Below are positions 8,941-18,376 of a DNA stretch of 64,000 bases, piece by piece. A model generated the notes under the pieces. It made no database searches and had not been told where the DNA came from. It was given only the letters and a program-made list of their open reading frames with translations. Made by a program: the position numbers and the translations under genes. How positions within the stretch are numbered: the stretch's first letter is position 1; each line of letters starts with the position of its first letter. Source of the DNA: an uncultured Chloroflexales bacterium. GTDB taxonomy: Bacteria; Chloroflexota; Chloroflexia; Chloroflexales; Chloroflexaceae. The stretch spans positions 1 to 64,000 of the forward strand of contig CAKZSI010000062.1 in assembly GCA_937918935.1 (NCBI GenBank), written 5' to 3'.

Positions 8941-10560
8941 ATGACCACTCAAACCAACTCCGTTGCGCAGCCGCTGGAGGCGGGAGAACAGGCCGGCGCC
9001 GGGATTGACCCGCTGCGCTGGTGGATCCTCGCCGCCTGCTGCGTGGTGGTCTTCGCCAAACTCTCCGAGCCGCACCTGTGGGTGATCGGCCCCGACTTTC
9101 CCGCCAGAGCGTTTGGTCAGGGTGGCGAGGTCTACCGCCTCCTGGCCAATGTCGGAACGGTGATTTTCATTTCGTTCCAGTTGATCGGCGGCGTTCTGGG
9201 GGATCTCTTCGGGCGCCGCAGGGTCTTTTTAATCGGGGCCATCGGTGTGACGGCGAGCAACATGCTGTTGCTGCCGGTGTGGAACCTGCCCTCCCTGGCG
9301 ATCGTGCGTGGGCTGGCGGGGATCTTTGGCGCCCTGGTCTTCCCCATCTCCCTGGGTATGGTCCGCATCGTCTTCAGCGGTTCCGAGCGCAAGACCGCGC
9401 TGCTGATCATGTCGTTCGTCAGCGGTCTGGGAACGCTGACGAGCCTGGCGGCCATTCCCATCGAGCACTTTTTGGGCTGGCGCTGGGCCCTGGCCATCCC
9501 GATCCTCTTCGGCCTGATCGGCATCAATCTGAGCTGGCGTTACGTGCCGGAGAGTCTGGCCCAGGGCGGCTTCCGGCGTCTGGAAGCGATTGTCGCCGCC
9601 GCGTGGACGCTGGTCGTGCTGGCCTTCCTCTTCGGGCTCGTGGCTACTCAGACCTACCGGGACTGGCGCAATCCGGTCAGCGTTACCGGGATCGCGGTCG
9701 GGTTCCTGACGACTATCGGGCTGATCTTCTGGTCGCGGTACCGGCGCGAGCAAGGCCTGCTCGTGGCCCTGCGCCGCCTCCCCCATTACTACTTCACCCT
9801 GACGCTGTTGCTGACGGCTGTGCTGAGTTTCGCGCTGTCCGGGTACACGGTGCAGATGTACCAGTACTTTTTCACGGTCAAGGGGTTTTCGGCGCTGGTC
9901 GCCGGCCTCGCGCTGGCGCCCATTCTGCTGGGGAACATCTTCACCGTGCGCTGGGTCAACCGTTTCACCATCAGCCAGCCCTACTACGTCGCCGTGGGCA
10001 CCGGGCTGGCAACCATGGGCGTGGCGATGATCCTTTCGGCGCTGGTGCGCCCGAATACGCCGTACCTGTTCCTGGCGCCGGTCATGGTGCTGTTCGGTCT
10101 GGGCTTCCTTATGGCTTCGACGAGCTGGACCACCTTCTTCTTCTCGGCACTGCCGGGCGATCTGACCGGTGTAACCGCGGGCATTAATCGGGCGGCGGGG
10201 CTGGTGGGCGGAGCACTGTCGGGCGTGGTGCTCAACGCCGTCATCGTCCAGCGGGGACTTGCCGATTTTACCTGGCGTCTCCAGGCGCTGGGCGTCAGCG
10301 AGGAACAGATCGCCCAGGCCAGAACGGTCCTCGATGTTTTGCTGCAAAACAGCATCCCGGTGGAAGAACTGGCCCGGCACCCCCAGGCGCTGATCCTCAT
10401 GGGCCTGCTCAACGTCTATCGCGAGTCCTACGGGGTGGCCATCGCCGCGGCGCTCTTCGTCGGAGGAGTGGTGTGCGTGGCCAGCGGCGCCATCGCCTGG
10501 GTCTGGCTGCGGCTGGCGCCTCGGCGGCTGATCGAGGCGCTGCCGGCAAGGCTCCGGTAA
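8941..10560 (+). CDS. MFS transporter, DHA2-like with 14 predicted TM helices
   Basis: A 539-residue integral membrane protein, the length typical of 14-helix drug:proton antiporters. The first helix follows DPLRWWILAACCVVVF. The loop 2-3 signature is GGVLGDLFGRRRVFLIG, matching the MFS G-x-L-x-D-x-x-G-R-R/K motif. A further helix carries LGWRWALAIPI, the motif of helix 5 in DHA2 members. Later helices include FTLTLLLTAVLSFALSG and YVAVGTGLATMGVAMI. Substrate is unknown. The start at 8941 gives the usual short cytoplasmic N-terminus; the frame extends further upstream only through a repeat palindrome. Confidence 0.82.
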   Translation: MTTQTNSVAQPLEAGEQAGAGIDPLRWWILAACCVVVFAKLSEPHLWVIGPDFPARAFGQGGEVYRLLANVGTVIFISFQLIGGVLGDLFGRRRVFLIGAIGVTASNMLLLPVWNLPSLAIVRGLAGIFGALVFPISLGMVRIVFSGSERKTALLIMSFVSGLGTLTSLAAIPIEHFLGWRWALAIPILFGLIGINLSWRYVPESLAQGGFRRLEAIVAAAWTLVVLAFLFGLVATQTYRDWRNPVSVTGIAVGFLTTIGLIFWSRYRREQGLLVALRRLPHYYFTLTLLLTAVLSFALSGYTVQMYQYFFTVKGFSALVAGLALAPILLGNIFTVRWVNRFTISQPYYVAVGTGLATMGVAMILSALVRPNTPYLFLAPVMVLFGLGFLMASTSWTTFFFSALPGDLTGVTAGINRAAGLVGGALSGVVLNAVIVQRGLADFTWRLQALGVSEEQIAQARTVLDVLLQNSIPVEELARHPQALILMGLLNVYRESYGVAIAAALFVGGVVCVASGAIAWVWLRLAPRRLIEALPARLR

Positions 10561-10779
10561 GAGCGCGAGGCGTCTTTCCTACAGCCTGATAGGAGGGCAT
10601 GCAAAGGCTATGCCCTCTCACGTCAACCCTCGTCCGGTACAGCCCCGGGCTGATCCAGAGTCCACCACTGGCAATGGCGTTGGGGGCGGCGTAGCTGCCC
10701 GAAGCCCGGGATAAGCTCCAAAGACGTTGCATCAGCCTGCACACCTTCCAGGGATGGCCCGGCCCTCCCAGGAACATCC

Positions 10780-11271
10780 TTACGACCGGCGGGCAAAAAA
10801 CTGGTGCACCATCTCGGTATGCAGGGGAAAGGCCAGTTCGGCGGGCGCAGTGATGATCACCCGGGCCTCGGCCTCACGGTTGGGCACGAACGGCGCCAAC
10901 TCCATGCTATGCAGATGGGGACCCAGACCGAACACCAGCAGATAGCCGTCGTTGGTGGAGCGAGCGCCAAAATCGGTAATCAACTCGGGCGCCACAATGA
11001 CGCCCGCCTCCTCGCGCAACTCCCGCGCCGCAGCCTGCTGCCAGCTTTCGTGCATCTCTACAAAGCCGCCCGGCAGGGCCAGCTGGCCCTGCCGGGGCGC
11101 GGCGGCGCGACGGATCACCAGCAACCCGTCGTCAACCGGCAGTAAGACCAGCGCAACCGGCAAGGGGTTGCGGTAGGTCGTGCTGCCGCAATGTCCACAG
11201 ATCCGCGGCCAACGCTGGCCTTCCTGAAACGGACGTCCACAAAACGAGCAATAGGTATGCTGGCGATACAT
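10780..11271 (-). CDS. Nudix hydrolase with N-terminal zinc ribbon
   Basis: A 163-residue protein. Two CxxC pairs (CSFCG near residue 8 and CGHCG near residue 25) form a zinc ribbon as in NudC-like and related Nudix proteins. The Nudix box is complete: GGFVEMHESWQQAAARELRE, then EAGV, fitting GX5EX7REUXEEXGU. The enzyme should hydrolyse a nucleoside diphosphate linked to another moiety, using Mg2+; the exact substrate cannot be read from sequence. It lacks the long N-terminal domain of true NudC, so NADH pyrophosphatase activity is not assumed. Confidence 0.88.
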   Translation of the reverse strand: MYRQHTYCSFCGRPFQEGQRWPRICGHCGSTTYRNPLPVALVLLPVDDGLLVIRRAAAPRQGQLALPGGFVEMHESWQQAAARELREEAGVIVAPELITDFGARSTNDGYLLVFGLGPHLHSMELAPFVPNREAEARVIITAPAELAFPLHTEMVHQFFARRS

Positions 11272-11681
11272 GCACAGGGCTCCAGGTCACAGCCGGCGGG
11301 CGAATACGCTGGTGCATTATACGGTATTCTGTCGCAGCCCGGCACAGAACGATCGCGGGAGGGTTATGCCCTCTCGCACCCTCACCGCTCTCGCGGAGCT
11401 CCAGATGGTAGGACAGGTGTGAACATGTCCGGGCCGCAGGGACCGAGTCTGTGGTATCGTACCATAGAAGGACTTGCCATCGGCGGTTCGCAGCAGCACG
11501 ATCGTGCAACCGGGCGATGCGGATCCTCGTCGTATCGTGGATACTGAGTGGCGGCGCGTGCAATGCGCAACGGCTCATCTGAATTGCACCACCGGAACAA
11601 GAAGCGTTTTCCTGGGAAGACTTCCTCTTTGCAGATCCTCGCAATTGTCGTAGCGCGTGTTCATCGCAGGAGTTGACAGGT
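11272..11681. other. Intergenic region between divergent genes, no gene
   Basis: The region carries the divergent promoters of the Nudix gene and the exporter adaptor gene. It contains a hairpin-family copy around 11357-11377 (GGGAGGG, GCCCTCTC) and a short palindrome TGGTATCGTACCA near 11452. No coding or RNA signal was recognised. Confidence 0.4.
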
Positions 11682-13490
11682 ATGACACTCGGGGAAAGCC
11701 CCCGCAGACGGACGCGCACGCGCCGGCGGGCGATGTGGATTATCGGTGGCGGCGCGCTGGTTGTGGCGATCGTCGCCGGAGTTTTGTTCGGCCTGAGGCC
11801 GCGCGGCCCGGCCCCGGGTACGCTGCCGGAGGGCTGGCAGCGCGCAGCCGTGGTCACCGGCCCCATTGCTGCCAGCGTAAGCGCCACAGGTAACGTGGAA
11901 CCGGCCGCGGAGGCCCAGGTGCGCTTCGAGGTCAACGGCACGGTTCGCGAGATCCTGGTCCGCGCAGGTGACCAGGTAGAGCAGGGCCAGCCCCTGGCGC
12001 GGGTTGATCTGACTGACCTGCAGTTGCAGGTCGAGCGCGCCCAGGCTGATCTGCGCCAGGCGCAGGCCGACCTGGAGGCCCTGCTGGATGGCGCAAGCGA
12101 ACAGGAGATCGCCGAGGCCCGCGCCCGTGTGGCCCAGGCCCGTAGCCAGTTGGCGCAAACGCAGAGCAGCGTGACCCAGGCTGACATTGACGCCGCGCGC
12201 GCCGATCTGGAGAGCGCCCGCGCGCGCCTGGCGCGCCTCGAAGCCGGCCCCGCCACCGATGAGGTGAGCAGCGCCAACCAGCGTGTGCAGAGTGCCCAGA
12301 CGGCCCTGGAGCAAGCCCGGGTGAGCCTCGCGGCGGCCAAGGAGCGCGCGCGGATCGACCTGGAGACGCGCGCGAATGCCCTGCGCAACACCCAGGATGA
12401 GTATAGCCGGGTCTACTGGGAGAACCGGGAACTGGAAAAGCTCCCCGGCGAACTGCCGCGCGAGCGGGTTGACCGCGAGACGGCGGCCCTGCGGGCTGTC
12501 GCCGATGCCGAGGCGGCGCTGGAAGCCGCGCGCATCGCCTACGAGCAGGCCCGCGCCGACGAGATCAGCGTGCTCGCCGCCCGCGAGGCCGATTTGACCA
12601 GCGCCCTCGACGCCCGCGATAAGGTGCTCGCGGGGGCCAGGCCCGAAGAACTGGCCAGCGCCCGCGCCGAGGTGCAGCGCGCCCAGGCACGCCTCGACCA
12701 GCTCACCGGCGCCAATCGCGCCAGCAGCCTGAGCGCGCAGCAGGCCAATGTGACCATCGCCCAGGCTGCCCTCGACCGCCTGCTGGCAGACCCGTCCACC
12801 AGCGCCCTGACCGCCCGCGAGGCTGCGGTCGTGCGCGCCGAGGTGGCCCTGCGCCAGGCCCAGCGTAACCTCGACCTGGGCACCCTGCGGGCGCCCTTCG
12901 CCGCCAGCGTGGGCCGGGTCGAGATGCGCGTGGGCGAGCCGGCCGGCGCCACAGCGTTCATCGCCCTGGTGGATGTGAGTTCGTACCATGTGGACGTGCC
13001 AGTTGATGAACTCGATATCGCCCAGGTGGAGATCGGCCAGCGCACCGAAATACGCCTCGACGCTCTGCCCGGCCAGACGATCGGCGGGTCGGTAACTGCC
13101 ATCGCGCCCCAGGCAACGCGCAGCGAGACCGGCACCACCAACTACACGGTGACGGTAACGCTGGACGATGGCAACCCCGATGTACGACCCGGCATGACGG
13201 CCGTGGTTGAAATCATCACCGCCGAGAAAGACAACGCGCTGCTGGTCCCACGACGGGCTTTGCGGGTCGAAGGCGGGCGCAGCTATGTCTATGTGCCGGA
13301 CCCCGCGCTGCGCCCCCAGCCAGCCGCGCCTGGCCAGCCGGCCCCGCCACCAGGCATACGTCGTGAGGTGGAAATCGGCCTGAGCAATAGCGAAGTCGTC
13401 GAGATCCTCAGCGGGCTTCAGGCCGGCGATGAAGTGCTGGTGCCGGACGTGGTCAGTACCTTTTTGCCCACAGGGCGACCGAATCGGTAA
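11682..13490 (+). CDS. MacA/HlyD-type membrane fusion (adaptor) protein
   Basis: A 602-residue periplasmic or extracytoplasmic adaptor. After an Arg-rich N-terminus there is one membrane anchor (about residues 20-38, WIIGGGALVVAIVAGVLFGL). A biotinyl-lipoyl-like half-motif follows (GNVEPAAEAQVRFEVNG). Residues about 110-380 form a very long Ala/Arg/Gln/Glu coiled coil, much longer than in E. coli MacA (371 aa total). The second lipoyl half (LGTLRAPFAASVGRVEMRVG) and beta-barrel domains follow. CAGGAG lies 9 nt before the ATG. It is the first gene of an operon with an ATPase and two FtsX-like permeases, as in MacAB-type exporters. Confidence 0.85.
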   Translation: MTLGESPRRRTRTRRRAMWIIGGGALVVAIVAGVLFGLRPRGPAPGTLPEGWQRAAVVTGPIAASVSATGNVEPAAEAQVRFEVNGTVREILVRAGDQVEQGQPLARVDLTDLQLQVERAQADLRQAQADLEALLDGASEQEIAEARARVAQARSQLAQTQSSVTQADIDAARADLESARARLARLEAGPATDEVSSANQRVQSAQTALEQARVSLAAAKERARIDLETRANALRNTQDEYSRVYWENRELEKLPGELPRERVDRETAALRAVADAEAALEAARIAYEQARADEISVLAAREADLTSALDARDKVLAGARPEELASARAEVQRAQARLDQLTGANRASSLSAQQANVTIAQAALDRLLADPSTSALTAREAAVVRAEVALRQAQRNLDLGTLRAPFAASVGRVEMRVGEPAGATAFIALVDVSSYHVDVPVDELDIAQVEIGQRTEIRLDALPGQTIGGSVTAIAPQATRSETGTTNYTVTVTLDDGNPDVRPGMTAVVEIITAEKDNALLVPRRALRVEGGRSYVYVPDPALRPQPAAPGQPAPPPGIRREVEIGLSNSEVVEILSGLQAGDEVLVPDVVSTFLPTGRPNR

Positions 13491-13507
13491 GACCTGAGAT
13501 ACGGAAG

Positions 13508-13541
13508 GGTCTGGGAGGGGCCTGTGGCCCCTCCCCAACGG
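13508..13541. repeat. GC hairpin between adaptor and ATPase genes
   Basis: GGGAGGGGCC and GGCCCCTCCC flank TGT, forming a strong hairpin of the GGGAGGGC family. It lies in the 96-bp gap inside an operon, so it may modulate relative expression rather than end transcription. Confidence 0.5.
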
Positions 13542-13586
13542 GTATACACAGGGCTGCGCAACGCCTTCGTGTCTGACATAAGAACC

Positions 13587-14324
13587 ATGACAGAACTGAT
13601 TGTCGTCAAAAACCTGACCAAAGTGTACCGCATGGGCGACGTCGAGGTCCACGCCCTCCGCGGGATCACCCTGAGTATCCGCGAGGGCGAGTTCGTGGCG
13701 ATTATGGGGCCGTCGGGCAGCGGCAAATCAACCCTGATGAACATCATCGGCTGCCTGGATCAGCCCACCAGCGGCGAGTACTACCTCGATGGCATTAATG
13801 TCGCTGAACTGGACGACAATCAGTTAGCCGAGATTCGTAACCAGAAGATAGGCTTCGTCTTTCAACAATACATGCTCCTCCCGCGAACGACAGCCCTGCG
13901 CAATGTCGAACTGCCCATGCTCTACGGCAGCAAAGGCGGCAACCGCCACGAACGGGCGCGAGCCACCCTGGCCGCGGTGGGCATGCTCGATCGCATGCAT
14001 CACAAGCCCAACGAACTCTCGGGCGGCCAGCAGCAGCGGGTCGCCATCGCCCGCGCGCTGGTCAATGAACCGCGCATCATCATGGCCGACGAGCCTACCG
14101 GCGCCCTCGACACGCGCACTGGCGAGGAGATCATGGGCATTTTTCAGAAGCTCAATCGCGAACAGCGCATTACGGTGATCATCGTCACCCACGAGCACGA
14201 TGTCGCTTACCACGCCGAGCGGATCATCAGTGTGCGCGACGGTCTCATCGCCGGCGACGAGCCGGTCCAGGAGCGCATTATCGCCGGGGCCGCCAGCGCC
14301 GTGGAGAGCGCCCCGGCAGATTGA
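13587..14324 (+). CDS. ABC exporter ATP-binding protein, MacB/LolD type
   Basis: A 245-residue ATPase of the MacB/LolD family. Walker A is GPSGSGKST, the Q-loop is in [11 protein letters not shown], the signature is [15 protein letters not shown], and Walker B is [13 protein letters not shown]. The family-specific stretch [19 protein letters not shown] is present. It should energise the two permeases encoded downstream by mechanotransmission across the membrane with the MacA-like adaptor. The ATG at 13587 gives the typical beginning ([14 protein letters not shown]); a longer in-frame start at 13524 runs through repeat DNA. Confidence 0.92.
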   Translation: MTELIVVKNLTKVYRMGDVEVHALRGITLSIREGEFVAIMGPSGSGKSTLMNIIGCLDQPTSGEYYLDGINVAELDDNQLAEIRNQKIGFVFQQYMLLPRTTALRNVELPMLYGSKGGNRHERARATLAAVGMLDRMHHKPNELSGGQQQRVAIARALVNEPRIIMADEPTGALDTRTGEEIMGIFQKLNREQRITVIIVTHEHDVAYHAERIISVRDGLIAGDEPVQERIIAGAASAVESAPAD

Positions 14325-14340
14325 CCGGAACCCATCAACG

Positions 14341-15594
14341 ATGTATCTCATCGAGTCCTTCCGCGTCGCCCTGCGGGCGCTGGCGAACAATAAGCTCCGT
14401 TCGGCCCTGACGATGCTCGGCATCGTCATCGGCGTCGGCGCGGTCATCGGTATGCTGGCCCTGGGCAATGGCTTTCAGCAATTCCTGAACGACCAGTTCG
14501 CCCAGCTCGGCGCGGGCAATTTCTATGTCGCGCCCTTCGTTGACAGCAACCGGGTGGATGCGATCACCGCCGCGCGTCTGAGCGCCAGCGACGCCGAGGC
14601 GATCACGGCCCCGGGCCGGGCGCCTGCGGTGGCGCAGGTAGCCATCGAGTTCAGCGGCGAGGCCCAGGCCAGCACCGGCCAGCGCCGCGGGAGCTACAGC
14701 GTGCGCGCCGTGAGCCCCACCTGGTTCGAGGTCACCCCGCAGGACATGGCCGCCGGGCGTCTCTTTACCGCCGACGAGGACCGCGAGCGCGCCCGCGTGG
14801 CGGTGCTCGGGAAACGGGTGGCCGAACAACTCTACGGCGACACGGCAAGTGCGGTTGGTCAGCGCCTGGCCCTCAACGGCGTCGGCTTCGAAGTCATCGG
14901 CGTTCTTGCCACCGAGCCAGGCTCGGTTTCGGTTGGCGCCGACCCGGCCGAGGCGATCTTCGTCCCCTACACCTCCGGCGTTACCCGGCTCTACCGCAAC
15001 CAGGTGAACGAGCGGATCAACGTCTCGATCATGACCGTGCGGGCGCGCAGTGTGGCCGAGATCGACGAAGCCATTCGCCAGGTGACCATGGTCCTGCGCG
15101 AGCAGCACCGGCTCACCTACCAGGACAACGATTTTACGATCATTAACCCGGAGCAGATCGCCGCGCAACTCAACCTGGTGGTGGGAGGCTTCAACACCTT
15201 TCTGGGCATCGTCGCGGGGATCTCGCTGCTGGTAGGCGGCATCGGGATCATGAACATTATGCTGGTCAGCGTCACCGAGCGCACGCGCGAGATCGGCCTG
15301 CGCAAGGCGGTGGGCGCGAAGCGCCGCGACATCCTGCTCCAGTTCCTGATCGAGGCCCTGACCCTCTGCCTGATCGGCGGCGCGGCGGGGATCCTGCTAG
15401 GCTTTGGCCTTTCGCTGCTGGGCACCTTCATTCTGGTTAACCTGTTTCAGGCCGAGGGCGCGGCGGCGCGGGTCTATCTCAGCAACATCGCGCTCGCCAC
15501 CGGCATCGCCGCCGCAGTCGGAGTGATCTTCGGCTTCTTCCCGGCTTTCCAGGCCTCGCGGCTCAACCCGATCGAGGCCCTGCGGACGGAGTAG
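14341..15594 (+). CDS. ABC exporter permease, MacB/FtsX type (first copy)
   Basis: A 417-residue permease. An N-terminal helix follows the signature ALANNKLRSALTMLGIVIGV. A large MacB_PCD extracytoplasmic domain fills residues about 50-280. The FtsX domain has three C-terminal helices (ISLLVGGIGIMNIMLVSVTER, whose core is the coupling motif, then REIGLRKAVGAKRRDILLQF). The gene starts 16 nt after the ATPase gene. It forms a pair with the paralogous permease at 15872-17137. In canonical MacB the ATPase and permease are fused; here they are separate. Confidence 0.9.
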   Translation: MYLIESFRVALRALANNKLRSALTMLGIVIGVGAVIGMLALGNGFQQFLNDQFAQLGAGNFYVAPFVDSNRVDAITAARLSASDAEAITAPGRAPAVAQVAIEFSGEAQASTGQRRGSYSVRAVSPTWFEVTPQDMAAGRLFTADEDRERARVAVLGKRVAEQLYGDTASAVGQRLALNGVGFEVIGVLATEPGSVSVGADPAEAIFVPYTSGVTRLYRNQVNERINVSIMTVRARSVAEIDEAIRQVTMVLREQHRLTYQDNDFTIINPEQIAAQLNLVVGGFNTFLGIVAGISLLVGGIGIMNIMLVSVTERTREIGLRKAVGAKRRDILLQFLIEALTLCLIGGAAGILLGFGLSLLGTFILVNLFQAEGAAARVYLSNIALATGIAAAVGVIFGFFPAFQASRLNPIEALRTE

Positions 15595-15871
15595 GGATGC
15601 CTCTGGCCATAGGTACGGGGAAACCCGGATTCCCAGAGGTTTACGGGGGAGGTTTACGGGGAGGGTTTTCCAGGAGGGCTACGCCCTCCCGGCTCCCTCC
15701 GGCGATCAGGTGTACGGGGAACCCGGGTTCCCCGGGCCGTTCCAACCGGTTGCAGGATCGCTCCTCACCCTCTCTGCCTCGCTGCGCTCGGCACTCTCTC
15801 CCTCTCCAGCGTAGGTGGAGAGGGAGAGAGTCGGGGGAAGGGTGAGGACCGCAACACCTCAGGATAAACTA
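15595..15871. repeat. Repeat-filled gap between paralogous permease genes
   Basis: The gap holds a degenerate GTGGGGAAACC-type copy near 15617, a GGAGGGCTACGCCCTCC hairpin near 15672, an ACGGGGAACCC/GGGTTCCCCG palindrome near 15716-15740, and a GAGAGGGAGAGAG-type stretch near 15790-15840. No gene is seen. Confidence 0.5.
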
Positions 15872-17137
15872 ATGTCTCTCTCCGAAGCCTTTCGCGTGGC
15901 CTGGGAGGCCATGTCCAGCAATAAGTTGCGTTCCCTGCTGACGATGCTCGGCATCATCATTGGCGTGGGCGCGGTGGTGGGCATGCTGGCCATCGGCGAC
16001 GGCTACTCCCGCTGGGTTGACGCCGAGTTCGAGCGCCTGGGTCTGGGCACATTTTATGTCAATCCAAGGGTGGACAGCCCCGACCCCGATGAGCCTCTGG
16101 AACCCCGGCTCACCGCCGCCGACGCCGAGGCGATCATGGCCCCGGGGCGCGCGCCGGCGGTCGAGTTCGTAGTGGTGGAACTGAGCCGCAGCGGCGTGGT
16201 CAGCGCCGGGGGCGAACGCTACCTCTTCGGCATCAAGGGCGTGACGCCGACCTATTTTGCCGTGGGCGCTCAGGAACTGGGCGATGGGCGCTGGTTCGAC
16301 GCTCAGGAGGAGCATACCGCCGCCCGGGTGGCAGTGATCGGCAAGACCGTGGCCGAGACGCTCTTTGGGAGCATCGAGGGGGCCGTGGGCCGGCGCATCA
16401 CGGTGAACGGCGTGCAGTTTGAGGTGGTCGGCGTCTCTACCACCAGGCAGAGCCAGGCCGCGGGGGCGGTGGGCCGCTTCGGCGACCCGGGCGAGCAGGT
16501 TTATCTGCCCTACAGCACCGCCCGCGACCGCCTCTTCCGCAATGCCGTTACCTCGCGGGTGGACGTTTCAACGATGACCGTCAAGGCGCGTGACCCGCTC
16601 GATGTGGACGAGGCCATCCGCCAGGTAACCGTGGTGCTGCGCGAGGAGCACCGCCTGACGTACCAACCCAACGACTTCTCGATCACCAATCCGGCCCAGC
16701 TTGCCAACCAGTTCCGCGCGGTGCGGATAGGCTTCAGCGCCTTCCTCGGCACCATCGGCGGGATCTCGCTGCTGGTGGGAGGGATCGGGATCATGAACAT
16801 TATGCTGGTAAGCGTGGCGCAACGGACGCGCGAGATCGGGTTACGCAAGGCATTGGGGGCGAAACGCCGCGACATTCTGCTCCAGTTTTTGATCGAGGCC
16901 ATCGTGCTCTGCCTCGTCGGCGGGCTGCTCGGCGTCGGGCTGGGCTATCTGCTCTCGCTCCTCGGCAATGTCTTTCTCGACAACCTGTCACCCAACGGTG
17001 GGCTGCGGACGAACGTCTCGCTCTTCGCGGTCGTGCTCGCCACGTCAATCTCGGCGGGTGTCGGGCTGTTCTTCGGCCTCTTCCCCGCGATGCGCGCGGC
17101 GCGCCTCGATCCGATCGCTGCACTGCGCAATGAGTAG
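15872..17137 (+). CDS. ABC exporter permease, MacB/FtsX type (second copy)
   Basis: A 421-residue paralogue of the preceding permease with the same architecture: SNKLRSLLTMLGIIIGVG at the N-terminus, a MacB_PCD domain, and a C-terminal three-helix FtsX module with REIGLRKALGAKRRDILLQF. Identity to the first copy is high in the membrane segments and lower in the extracytoplasmic domain, suggesting an old tandem duplication. A heterodimeric channel is plausible. The start at 15872 aligns with the first copy; the 277-bp gap upstream consists of palindromic repeats. Confidence 0.9.
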   Translation: MSLSEAFRVAWEAMSSNKLRSLLTMLGIIIGVGAVVGMLAIGDGYSRWVDAEFERLGLGTFYVNPRVDSPDPDEPLEPRLTAADAEAIMAPGRAPAVEFVVVELSRSGVVSAGGERYLFGIKGVTPTYFAVGAQELGDGRWFDAQEEHTAARVAVIGKTVAETLFGSIEGAVGRRITVNGVQFEVVGVSTTRQSQAAGAVGRFGDPGEQVYLPYSTARDRLFRNAVTSRVDVSTMTVKARDPLDVDEAIRQVTVVLREEHRLTYQPNDFSITNPAQLANQFRAVRIGFSAFLGTIGGISLLVGGIGIMNIMLVSVAQRTREIGLRKALGAKRRDILLQFLIEAIVLCLVGGLLGVGLGYLLSLLGNVFLDNLSPNGGLRTNVSLFAVVLATSISAGVGLFFGLFPAMRAARLDPIAALRNE

Positions 17138-17350
17138 ATCGGTCTTTACCATAGAACTTAGCAAGAGGAGTGGTTTCGCTGCCTGGCCCGATGGGCGCCC
17201 ATCGGTGGAAATGGGGAGGGTACGGTCCGCGGTGTGGTTTGGGGTGGCCGGATCGCCCGATAAGGTGGTTGTGCGCTGGTTCTGGGGGCATCATCGCCAG
17301 AACCAACGAGCAACCAGGAGTCTGCGACTCGCCCCGGAGACCTTTTCTCA

Positions 17351-18376
17351 ATGAAAAGAAAAATTATCTGTGACTGCGACAACACCATGCCCCTGCCGGG
17401 CCTGCCGGTGGACGACGGACAGACGCTGCTCTACCTCCTGGGACGGCCGGATGTGGAACTGCTTGGTGTCACCACCAGTTTCGGGAACAGTAGCATTGAC
17501 CAGGTGTACGCAGCGACACAGCGCCTGTTGCGCGCCATGGGCCGGTCGGATCTTCCGCTGCTGCGCGGCGCGGATCGGCGGGGCGCGTCGCCAACCGAGG
17601 CGGCCCGTTTTCTGGCCGATATGGCCGCCGCTTACCCGGGCGAGATCAGTTTGCTCGTGCTGGGCCCCCACACCAACCTGCGTGGCGCGGCGGCCCTTGA
17701 CCCCGCGTTCTACGCCAATCTGCGCCAGGTGGCCTGTATGGGCAGCTATCTGCGCCCGCTTCCCGGCCCGTTCTGGAGCACGGTCGGGGAACTCAACCTC
17801 TCGGCTGACCCCGAGGGCGCCTGGATGACCCTCCATGCCCCCTGCCCGGTAACGCTGATGAACGCCCAGGTGTGCCTCGACGCCCCGTTCGATGCCGCCG
17901 AACTGGCGCCGCTGGCGGCCCTCGACCAGCAGATCTACGCCGCCCTGGCTGATTTTGTACGCTGCGGCGCTGCCCAGGGCCGCATACCCGCCGATTATCT
18001 TTGGGATCTGCTCCCGGCGGTGTATCTTTCGCACCCCGAACTTTTCTCCAACGAGCGCGTCTGGCTGCGTTCCAGCGTCGCCGACCTGGAGACGGGGCAA
18101 CTCATCCTGGGTGCTCCGGGCGAGGGCGCGGCCATCACCATGCCCGAGCGCATCCGTGACCGTGAGGGCTTCTACGGGTTCTCTATACGGCCTGGGAGCG
18201 GGTCACCACCGTGGCGCCGTTGTAGGGGAGGCCTGTCTTTTCATCACCCCGGCAGCACGCCGCGCGCGTACTGCCTGGATGAAAAAGGTTCTTCCCGGGA
18301 TAACGGCGCCCTCCCAGCCCCTCCCCTCTCTGGCCCGTGGTCACATCGCGTCCAGCCCCAGCCACTCTGGAAATAG
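17351..18376 (+). CDS. Inosine/uridine-preferring nucleoside hydrolase-like protein, C-terminus apparently frameshifted
   Basis: The protein has the nucleoside hydrolase fold: IICDCDN near the N-terminus with the paired acidic residues separated by an insertion (VDDGQTLLYLLGRPDVELLG), then GVTTSFGNSS, and LLVLGPHTNLR. These bind Ca2+ and ribose in the family. The insertion between the Asp pairs is a subfamily trait. The frame reads through FYGF near 18180 into 64 residues of low-complexity sequence with no homology. Shifting by one base at that point gives LYTAWERVTTVAPL and a stop at 18223-18225, a more natural end. Either a one-base indel or a sequencing error is likely. The extended frame overlaps the 3' end of the convergent kinase gene. 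Confidence 0.75.
   Translation: MKRKIICDCDNTMPLPGLPVDDGQTLLYLLGRPDVELLGVTTSFGNSSIDQVYAATQRLLRAMGRSDLPLLRGADRRGASPTEAARFLADMAAAYPGEISLLVLGPHTNLRGAAALDPAFYANLRQVACMGSYLRPLPGPFWSTVGELNLSADPEGAWMTLHAPCPVTLMNAQVCLDAPFDAAELAPLAALDQQIYAALADFVRCGAAQGRIPADYLWDLLPAVYLSHPELFSNERVWLRSSVADLETGQLILGAPGEGAAITMPERIRDREGFYGFSIRPGSGSPPWRRCRGGLSFHHPGSTPRAYCLDEKGSSRDNGALPAPPLSGPWSHRVQPQPLWK

Noticed and set aside
10780-11271. NADH pyrophosphatase NudC
   Set aside because: The zinc ribbon and Nudix box are present, but the protein is much shorter than NudC and lacks its N-terminal domain.
11661-13652. A 663-codon open frame antisense to the MacA-like gene
   Set aside because: It is a product of GC-rich codon bias and the repetitive coiled coil on the other strand; it shows no domain, signal or sensible start.
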